Position numbers and translations under genes: made by a program
DNA from: Salvator merianae
Lineage: Eukaryota; Chordata; Lepidosauria; Squamata; Teiidae
Direction: 5' to 3'
Assembly: GCA_003586115.2 (NCBI GenBank)
Contig: QVOM02000126.1
Span: forward strand, 6,307,330 to 6,371,329
Length of the DNA: 64,000 nucleotides
Part shown: one piece after another, positions 55,731 through 64,000 of the stretch
Layout of the letters: each line of letters starts with the position of its first letter
Position numbering within the stretch: the stretch's first letter is position 1
Notes under the pieces: generated by a model
The model's input: the letters and a program-made list of their open reading frames with translations, nothing else
What the model was told of the DNA's origin: nothing
Database searches by the model: none

Positions 55731-56154
55731 GGGGCCTGTTCATCCTTTTCACTAGTGAGCATCCGCACTTTGTGGAGGCCCTCGTGATCAGGAGGGGCCT
55801 ATAGCCATTTCCAATCGGTATCAGCTGTAGAAAGCAAAACTGTGCTCCATTCTGGGTACGGACACTGCACTGCATGGCTGTAGCTGCACAGTCATGAGAT
55901 ATGGCTGCAGATGCACAGTCATACGACACAGCTGTGCTGTCATGCCACATCCCCAGTCACCATGGCAGCAGCTGAGTGTTTCCCTGGCTGCTGTCATGGC
56001 ACGGGCGGCCAGCATTCGCACTGCAAGTGCTGGAAGCCTGTTGCCGGGATGTTCCAGCCCTCGCGGTACGAATGGCTGCCACACTGCGAGGTCTGTTCCA
56101 TCCTGGAATGTTCACTTGCAAACCTTCCAAGATGGAAAGTGCGGAAAGGTCCCC
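55731..56154. mobile_element. Possible degenerate member of the GGGCCTGTTC-ended family
   Basis: Starts GGGGCCTGTTCATCC and ends with the complement of GGGGACCTTTCCGCAC. The ends match only loosely. The inside is GC-rich and has a locally repeated CACAGTCATR motif near 55880-55940. Confidence 0.35.
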
Positions 56155-56359
56155 AATAAGTGTACCAGACCAGCAAGTGTATTAGGAGCCTCTCTTCCAC
56201 ACACTGGTGCAATCCAAGAGAGGCCCCAAGTAGCTGAAAGTCAGGACAACTAAGGCCTGGTAAAACCTAAATGTTTGAGCGATGTTGCTTATGATCTGTA
56301 ATTGCAGCTGGATGGAGTAGATGCAATAGTTCCAGGACAGGTAGACAACAGCCCTTAAA

Positions 56360-56595
56360 GGCTGAAACTTCAAGGGAGTAGATACAGGCTAGATATTAGG
56401 AAAAGCTTTCTGACCGTAAGGGCAATCAGTCATTGGAACAGGTTACCACAGGAGGTGGTGGGCTCTCCTTCGCTGGAGGTCTTCAAGGAAAGGCTGGGCA
56501 GATATCTGTCTGGGATGCTTTAGTGAATCCTGCATTGAGCAGGGGGTTGGACTCAATGACCCTGGAGGTCCCTTCCAACTCTATGATTCTATGAA
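56360..56595 (+). mobile_element. CR1 LINE 3' end, second copy
   Basis: Very close match to the last 235 bp of the CR1 at 17808-18397, including GGAACAGGTTACCACAGGAG and the ATTCTATGA tail. Confidence 0.9.
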
Positions 56596-58469
56596 CTATT
56601 GCAGATGCCAGATATGCCTGAGATTTGCCAATCCTCTGATACTGGGAGTAGTGATCACATTAGCCTAAGTGAATTTAATGGTATATTTGGAGAAAACAGT
56701 AAATTTAGAGATAATCCTTCAGGCATTCAAACCATTGAGACACCAAGACAACTACAACATCCCTTAACTGTTTAGTACCACCATACAATCCTTGAACATA
56801 CTGCAGTACTTTTAATGACTGTTGAATGCCATGACATCTTTTTTAACATTACATTTCTATTCTAAGTTTATTAATTAATAAGATAGCATACTTTACTTTT
56901 ATAAAGAAAGATTATCTTTTTAACTCAGCTTTTTGAAAATCATACTGCAAATGGTTACTTTTTGCTGCCCAGGCAACACCCTCAACTTTCACCCCCTATT
57001 TTTGAAATTAAATTTAAAGACATTCAAATCCCTACAGGCTAGGCAGTACTATCTCTAAGCAGATTTATTTTGACGGTAGAAAGAACTCACTGAAGTATGA
57101 ACAGCACCCACAGCTATGAATAGGAAGCAATCATATTGGGAAACTACAGAGTCAGAATTTATAACACCTACTACCCAAATGGGTGCACGTTTCACAGGGA
57201 AACCAATTTGCAATGCATTACTTTCAAAAAATAACTGATCCAGTCACACATATATTTTAAAACTGAAAATTCTGGGGTTTTGTCATTTAAAAAAAGGTTT
57301 CTTCACATATCATGTGTGATTCCTGGTGATCAAACTCACAAGCACAAAGTTTCTCTTTGCAAAAAATCTTACTGTTTTTAGGAGATTTGTTTTTCATATA
57401 TATGTTATATATACTGAACTATTCCCTAAGTTATAAAAATTAAACATAATTGGTCTTAATAGCCCTGAATGCTTCAAATAAAGAAATGGTTAATCTGCCA
57501 TTAATTAAAGAAGAATGGGAAGTCCTCAGTTTAAAACAATAAAGGCAGTTTGCAGGCTGAACATATGCTATAGGAAGAGTGAGTACTCAATCTTAAATCT
57601 CTTGGTAAACAATCTACACTTGAGGGAAAATAAAGAAGTCACTTAAAATATTAATTTAGGTAATTTTACCAAGAAATTGATGCCCCTTTGTACTAAACAG
57701 CAACATTTGCTTCTGGTTTTAGATGTTTTGTTTATTTAAAAAAAAATTGTAAAGTATATTGTGGGTGACTCATAAGGCCATACTTCTGGCTTTCCTCACT
57801 GTATTTGTCTTTGTAACTCCTTGGATTTGCACTTTTAAAAACACCCTATACACCAAACTCTTTCCCAGCATTCCATGTTCTGTGCAGATACAGCTCCATT
57901 CAATTTTGTAAGTTTCAATATCATTCTATGTCATCTTTATACCACTTCCCCACTTCATCCTGTATCAGTCTTAAAAGTAAACCTTGAGAAATGCTCATCA
58001 GCTTTGGTCTTATAGTGTCAATAATTTATATCACATTGAAAGCCAGGGTGCAGAAAGAGAAAAAAAATCAATCAATGTCCAACTTACAAAAGTGTCCTTC
58101 GTTAGTCTGAGGTGAATGTGACTAGCCATCTATTGTAATCTAAACCCTCAAAGCCACTGAGCAGAGGAGGGAGTTAGATAGCATGGATGTCCTCCACTGA
58201 AGATTTGCATCAGCAACCCCAATGCCATAGTGGAGATTTTCCACTTCCCAGGAGCACTACTGTAACTTCAGTTTACCAGCAATACCTTAACTTTGCTAAG
58301 CAACTGTTGCTGCTGGCAGTGACCACGGCAGTGGGGTCACCGTGGAGCCATGAAGGAGCCAGGTAGGTCAAAGCTAGTAACCAACCCCTCCCAGCTCTGT
58401 TTTTGCTGGGGTGAGCAACTCTTGAATAACAGACACAAAGAATAGAATATTTGTATATTTGCCCTAGGA

Positions 58470-58660
58470 GATATTGTAGCTCAGTGGTAGAGCAAAGCTG
58501 CCTCAAAAGCAGAGGGTTGCCAGTTCAATTCCCAGCCTCCCCCTAGAAGCAGGCAATGGCAAACCACTCTGCCAAGAAAACTGCATGGTGCCCATGGAAG
58601 TGCCTATGCAGGCAATTAGGAGTCGATCATGACTTCTCAGTGGTACCCAACAAAAACACA
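58470..58660 (+). repeat. tRNA-derived SINE
   Basis: Same family: TTGTAGCTCAGTGGTAGAGC, B box CAGTTCAATTCCC, body CCAAGAAAACTGCATGG and tail ending in CCCAACAAAAAC. Confidence 0.87.
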
Positions 58661-59285
58661 TATTTTCCCTAAGCCCGATATTACACAGTATGAAAAGGAA
58701 AGGGGGTATAAAATCAGATGAGCCAAGGCTGGTAACAACCCCCCCCCCCAAAAAAAACCTGTTTTTGCTGGGATGAGCACCTCTTAAATAACAGGCACAA
58801 AGAATAAAATATTTATATATTTTCCCTAAATCCAATATAACATAGAAAGAAAAGGAAAGGGGCCCCACAAAAGGATATCTGCCCAATACTATAGAGAATC
58901 TGACTTGGCTCTGTCAAAGACCTCTAAAGATCCAAGGTGAGATGCTGGAAGTGCTTGGACCCCTGAGTGTAGGACAGAATAGAAATATAAATACATACAT
59001 AAAGTTGCCAATACATACGCCTGTCTGACACCATTTTCAAAAATGAACTGGCAATTTCCACATGAACTTAGCTTGGAAAATATTGTGAGTGTAGACCCAA
59101 ATACACTGCAGGCCTTTGTTACACATCAGTAATGAAAGCAACAGGGCCGAAACATTATTTCTTAATTCCAGGCACCAGCAATGTATGCAATATTGCATGG
59201 GATCCTTCCAGCCCAGAGAGAAGCCTCTATTCTAGCCATATCGAAAAAAACATAGTCAAAGACTGTTCATCAATAGTTCCCCATC

Positions 59286-60335
59286 AAGTTGGATGGAGGG
59301 TTTGAGTGGAATACTGAAGGGGTTGGCCGTGGGCCCTGGAATACTTCAATGCAGTTATGACTTTGTCAACGAGGCAAGCGGAAATCTTTTCAAAATTACA
59401 AAAAAACATCAAAAATGGATAGCAAATAGACAAAAAAGAGTAAAAATTCATACTGATTGTAACAGACTAGGGAGTTGGGTGGAAAACAGTAAAATGAAGG
59501 TTAACAGAGATGAAGTGCTCCACATTGGATAAAGGAATCAAAAGTACAAAGAGAAAGTGAGGGTTATAAGGCCTGATGATGACATTTGTCAAACGTTCTT
59601 GCAATTTTAGCTGACAGCTAACTGAATACGTCTCAATACAGTGATAAGGCATCAAGAAAAGGTAAGTGCAATTTTGAATTGCACCAGCGCAGACTCCAAA
59701 TGCTTTAGCAGCTTAAATTGTTTATTAAATCCACCTTTCTTGAAAGAAACCAAAGTGACAAACCAGAGCAAAAGAATAATCAGAAACTACAAAGATACAA
59801 TTCTCCCAAAACCTTTAAAACATCACCAAAATTCTCAGTACCCAACAACATCAGCTATACCACAAATTATTCCCTGTGTCCAGTTCTGAGCACCTCAGTT
59901 TAACTCAGCCAAACTCAGGGAAGATCAACAAAGATAATGGAGGATTGGAATCAAAGTCCTACAAGGAAAGATGGACAGAACTATACTTGTTTAGACTAGA
60001 GAAGACCGAGTGGAAATATGATAGCCCTCTTCAAATACCTGAAAGGATGTCATAGTGAAGAGGGTCATGATTTATTTTCTATCATCCAAAAAAGGAGGAC
60101 AAGAGGTTTAAGTTACCACAAGACAGATTCCAGCTGAGTATCAGGGGGAAAAATATCCTTAATAAAAGGACAGTTTGACAATTATCTAAAGTGGCAGTGG
60201 TTCTCAGTGGACATATGGAAATGGAGGCTAGACAACCATCTGTTGACAATGTTTAAAAATGGATTCCAGCATGAAATAGCAGACTGGACCCAGTGGTCTA
60301 AATGACACATTCCAATTTATGATTCTCTGAAAAAT
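59286..60335 (+). mobile_element. Old CR1-type LINE 3' part
   Basis: Diverged plus-strand copy with CTGTGTCCAGTTCTGAGCAC (59874-59893), a TTCAAATACCTGAAAGGATG stretch and a TTTATGATTCTCTGA tail. It is interrupted or replaced between about 59640 and 59860, and has many stops. Confidence 0.75.
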
Positions 60336-60764
60336 AACAATGTGGTATAAGAAGCTGAAAGCAAAGATGCTACAGTACATTCTACAATCATACATAAGCC
60401 TCAAAATCCTTCCACTGACATAATATCTCCCAAGAAATAAAGGAGTGAAAATAATTATATACCTTCCCTTCTAACAACGGACACAAAACTTTAAATGAAC
60501 TCCAAGTTAAAGGAATAAATCAGCAAAGTAAACAAATAAATAACAATACAGTATTTTGCAAAACCAACAACTGCTGTCTGCTAAAGAAGACTTTCATTTA
60601 AGCCAACAAGCATACAGTATATCTTCTTTGTATACAGACATCTTCTTTATATGTATTTAGAAGACTGACAAAAACATACCTATCCCCGCTGGCCTCTGAT
60701 TGAGGAAACAAATTCCCTTCCCCACTTTCAGGCACCATTATTCTTTTTAGTAGGATCTTTTTAA

Positions 60765-60845
60765 TTTGTTTTTTTACTGTGGTGATCTGCCCTGATACCT
60801 TCAGGTATAGAGCAGGATAAAAATACAAATAAACACAAATAAATA
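60765..60845 (+). mobile_element. LINE 3' tail (L2-like)
   Basis: Contains GCCCTGATACCTTCAGGTAT and GAGCAGGATAAAAATAC, ending in AAATAAATAA. Confidence 0.68.
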
Positions 60846-61979
60846 ACTTTTGCAAAAAAGTTTTTAAAAAGAAATTAAACTATCAATAGGCTTGCAAACA
60901 GAATTCAGTGTGAACTTAGTTTTTAAACACTGTTCCCTTAAGAGTCTAGACTCCCACAATTTTCTATTTGCATGTTAGTTAATTCTTTTTTGCTTCCTTT
61001 CTGGGAAAAAAACTGCCAGAACAGCCTCCAGCACTTCCCTAAACTGTTTTGGACACAGCAGCACTTCAAGTGACCAGCAGATGGGGTGGCTACAGCACTG
61101 AGGGGAATATCTACACCCTTATCTGATAAAATGTTCCCTGAAACTGGCTTCATTCTGTCCTGCTTTCAAAGAAATAAACACATGCAGAACCTAATCCAAA
61201 CCATTTTTTGTTCCACTGTGTATAGAAAAACCAGAGTGAGCTTTTCATTTTTAAGGTCTAGAAGACAAATGTTCCATAGAGTCAGTTTTTCACATGTATT
61301 GTGAATGATCTAGTAAGCATAGATTGATAATATATGTGTAATTCTTTGTTAATCCAGGAAAATGGAAACTGTGGTCTTCCAGTTGTTGTTAAACTCTAAC
61401 TCTCATTAGCCCAAAACCCCAAGGCCAGTAGTCAGGTATGATAGGAAGTATAAGCCTACAACATCTCAAAGGTCACAGGCAAGCTGGAAACAGTCCTTCC
61501 TAATTCCTGTCTGCAATTAAAGTTTGCAAATATCAAAGACAAAATTAAAGACATGTTTATTGTTACATAAAATACAAAGGATGCAATCAGACATGCTGAA
61601 TGAGGCACCCTCTGGGCAAATCTGAGGCTGTAACCTCAGACATATTTTCTCTGCAATTGCCTTACCCTGTCTGAAAGTCTGGGAATGGGCGCCCTTCCTC
61701 ATTCAGGGTTTCATAACACCAAACACATTTCTTTCTTTAGTTGGATTAGGCAGGAAGCTACGTAAGCAAGTGGTGGAATACGCAGTCAATCATAGCATGG
61801 GAACAATTGCTACCAGCGATCAAATAATCACGGCTCTGGAAAGCTAGGCAGACAAGAGGCCATTCAGCAAGTAGTACCAATCGTTGCCAGACTTGGAGGC
61901 AAACGAAGCCTCCAATGTGGAAAAATCAGATAGGCTTTTGGGTACTCAGTCAGTTAATAAACTAGTTCTCTGATCTGCA

Positions 61980-62350
61980 AACAGCTGAAAGCAGCGACAT
62001 TGTTATTTGCTCAAGATTGTAAGAGTTTGACAAAATCCACAATGGAAGATTGGTTAGTGAAATGGTTAGATTTGGCAAAAATGGACAAACTGACATGCTT
62101 GATTAGAGAACAACCACCCTTTATTAACTTTCTGTATACAAAGAAGGTAATTTGTTAATTTTAGGTTTTGAAGATTAATAAGGTTATTTTCACAAAACAA
62201 GTGAAACGGTTATATTAGATTTGCATGTAATCACTGAGGGGGAAATCAGAAGTCATTCTATGTATTTTTTTATTTTTTTTTATCTTTTACTTATTTCTTT
62301 TTTTCATATATGTCTGTATTTTATTTTGGAAAACCTTTAATAAAAAGTAA
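61980..62350 (+). mobile_element. L1-type LINE ORF2 C-terminus and 3' end
   Basis: The frame near 62042 reads MEDWLVKWLDLAKMDKLTCL, the L1 ORF2 C-terminal W-x-x-x-x-x-LA-x-M-x-KLT pattern. It ends in AACCTTTAATAAAAAG, a typical L1 3' end. Confidence 0.72.
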
Positions 62351-62399
62351 CTTCCAGTCATCATTTTGACAACTAAATGTATATCCATTCTCATACCTT

Positions 62400-63400
62400 C
62401 CCCTAAACGTTACAATTATTTCACTTCTTTTGGCAATTCATACTTCCTAATCATCAAATACCAAAACTAATACATATTTTTTCCATTTTTTAAAAAATAA
62501 CACTAATGAACTTTCTCTAATCAAACATTAATTTGTCCATTTCTGATAAGTCTATCAGTTTCACTAGGCACGCTAACCAATTTTCAAAGTCACATACAAT
62601 AATGGATCCATCAAGCCCAAAGCAGAAAATTCTGGTTTCTATTATATACTAGACTTTAGACTCCTTTATTATCTGTTGCAGTTTTGTAACAGTTCCATCA
62701 CCTCTGCTTCCATTCAAGTTTCTTCCATCTCTCTTTTAAATTTGCTCAGACACTCTCGTTTTTTGTACAAATTTAGTCGAAATCTTTGTTGATTGAAGGT
62801 TCCTTCCAGTCTATCCCATTGAAATAGATCTTTCTCAGCTTAAGTTTCTCTATCAAGAAAAAATTCTCCTTCTTCTAGCGCAAGATTCTAATAGAAAATT
62901 CTGCTGGAGACTTAGTAATCTTTTCTCTAATATCTTTTTCAGGTTCCTTCAGAATTGTCTTGAACCTCAAACAGAAATTTTTCCTCCCTATTGTAATAAG
63001 ATCAAATTATCCAATTTTTTTTCCATCTGTTAATTTATAATCTCAGTTTTATTTCCTGTTTTTCCACTTTATCGTGGGTTTGTTCTATATCTCCAGCCCA
63101 TTACTCTACTGTTTCTTTAATTTCCTGAACTTTGTTTTTAAGATCCTCCTTTAGCTCAGCCTTTAATCTTGATGCTTCAGTTTTCATTCCTGTAAATTGT
63201 AGAATCATATAATTTCTCAAAAGTTTCAAACATTTTTGTAATATTTCTGGGAAGCCTGATCCTTCTGGAGATCCTTCTGATAAATCTCTTCTGATTACTG
63301 CACTTTTAGGCATTTTTCCTGTTGTCATATTTAATTTTCCAGAGGTGAGACAGAAGACAACTTTCATGAGTTAAAGCAAAAGACCAGTCTTTTTTCTTTA
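62400..63400 (-). mobile_element. L1-like ORF1 fragment, reverse orientation
   Basis: The minus frame at 63367-63101 reads LKAELKEDLKNKVQEIKETV, a coiled-coil segment like that of L1 ORF1p; further left the frame decays with stops. It abuts the plus-strand L1 3' end, so two opposite L1-type pieces meet at about 62350-62400. Confidence 0.5.
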
Positions 63401-64000
63401 CTTCGCTTTTCTGCAAATACCAAAGTTTAAGTTCCAATTCTCTCCTTGTAGATACAATGACATAATATTATTGTTTTTGTTCACCTTATATTCATGTAAC
63501 AGCATTTAGATCAAACATCTCCTCTTAAAGTAATCAAAGCTCTTTTCCACCGTCATAACCTCTGTCTAGGCAGATTCATTAATTCAAATGCAGATTTGCT
63601 AAGAATAAAATAGTCTTTCCTGTTTTCATGAAAAAAAAGTTTTACAGTTCCCCTTATCCATTTTCAACTTTGCAACTTCAAACTGTTATTAAGCTTTCTG
63701 AATTGCAATAAGCTGAAATCTTTCCAAAACGCTTTTCCTTCCTTCCATTCTTCAATTCCGAACTTAAAAAAAAACTCACCTGAGGTATAGTTAAGTCACC
63801 AAAAGGAAGACCTCTCTTCCAGGTGAGGTGGAATGGTAGATTGAAGTCCCTTGCAGAGGATACCAAAGATTTGTGTTGAGGATAGAATAAGTAGTTTTAG
63901 TGTAAAATGCAAGCGTATAGAGTACACCAGGAAAATTTTATGGAAAGTGACAGACACAGAAGGTTATGAACAAACTGTTCGAAAGAGAAGAAAATATGAG

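Larger units (their letters stand above)
49114..64000 (-). other. Inferred upstream intron of SLC38A6; no coding exon found
   Basis: I looked on the minus strand for the N-terminal motifs (NAIMGSGILG, SYEDLG, GLPGKL, QNIG) with a donor and found none. The stretch has a CR1 3' end at 49745-50020, CR1 at 56360-56595 and 59286-60335, an L2 end at 53160-53272, a SINE at 58470-58660, an L2-like end at 60765-60845 and L1-like pieces at 61980-63400. 50030-52400, 54400-55700, 56600-58460 and 60850-61950 show nothing I can name. Confidence 0.6.

Noticed and set aside
60598..60855. Possible coding exon with a donor at about 60680
   Set aside because: A GTATGT follows a readable frame, but the peptide is not SLC38A6 and the left side is a LINE tail.
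63678..63866. Possible exon with donor GTGAGT near 63770
   Set aside because: The peptide (GLPFGDLTIPQ) superficially resembles the GLPGKL region, but the residues around it do not fit; probably L1-related.

Overview
The window is vertebrate genomic DNA, AT-rich and dense in retrotransposons and DNA transposons, with no bacterial-style gene packing. It is best read as one protein-coding gene on the minus strand plus its introns and 3' flank. The repeat content (CR1-, L2-, L1- and BovB/RTE-type LINE pieces, tRNA-derived SINEs, several hAT-type and other inverted-repeat elements) points to a non-avian reptile. A squamate is most likely because of the BovB tail at about 34374-34545. The species cannot be fixed from the window.

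The gene is SLC38A6 (SNAT6, a member of the sodium-coupled amino-acid transporter family SLC38). Eleven coding exons were found by reading the minus strand, from 49113 down to the stop codon at 7125-7127. Every exon has AG/GT splice borders, every junction keeps phase, and together they give 321 complete codons plus stop, matching the remembered human protein from about residue 135 to its end without a gap. The exons for the N-terminal third were not found between 49114 and 64000 and probably lie beyond the right edge. The gene has no stop or frameshift in the part seen.

Layout: 1-7124 is the 3' flank/3' UTR, with a CpG-rich 665-bp inverted-repeat element (1785-2449) and several CR1 3' ends. 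7125-9347 holds the last three exons, with a 94-bp intron between two of them. 9348-22192 holds a second, inverted copy of the CpG-rich element (10063-10726), a third relative with a 21-bp minisatellite (11983-12563), a U6 snRNA retrocopy (15255-15356) and a triple nest (L2 containing a TIR element containing CR1). 22193-29332 holds five exons, an L2 copy broken by two DNA elements, and a second triple nest (outer inverted-repeat element containing a hAT element containing a solo LTR). 29333-36236 holds a long intron with the BovB end, and two exons. 36237-49113 is a large intron ending at the first exon found. 49114-64000 is inferred upstream intron with CR1 and L1 debris.

No operon-like, CRISPR-like or defence-like system is present. 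The most informative novelty is in the transposon archaeology: exact target-site duplications, nested insertions, an empty-site paralogue, and inverted families whose class I could not name.
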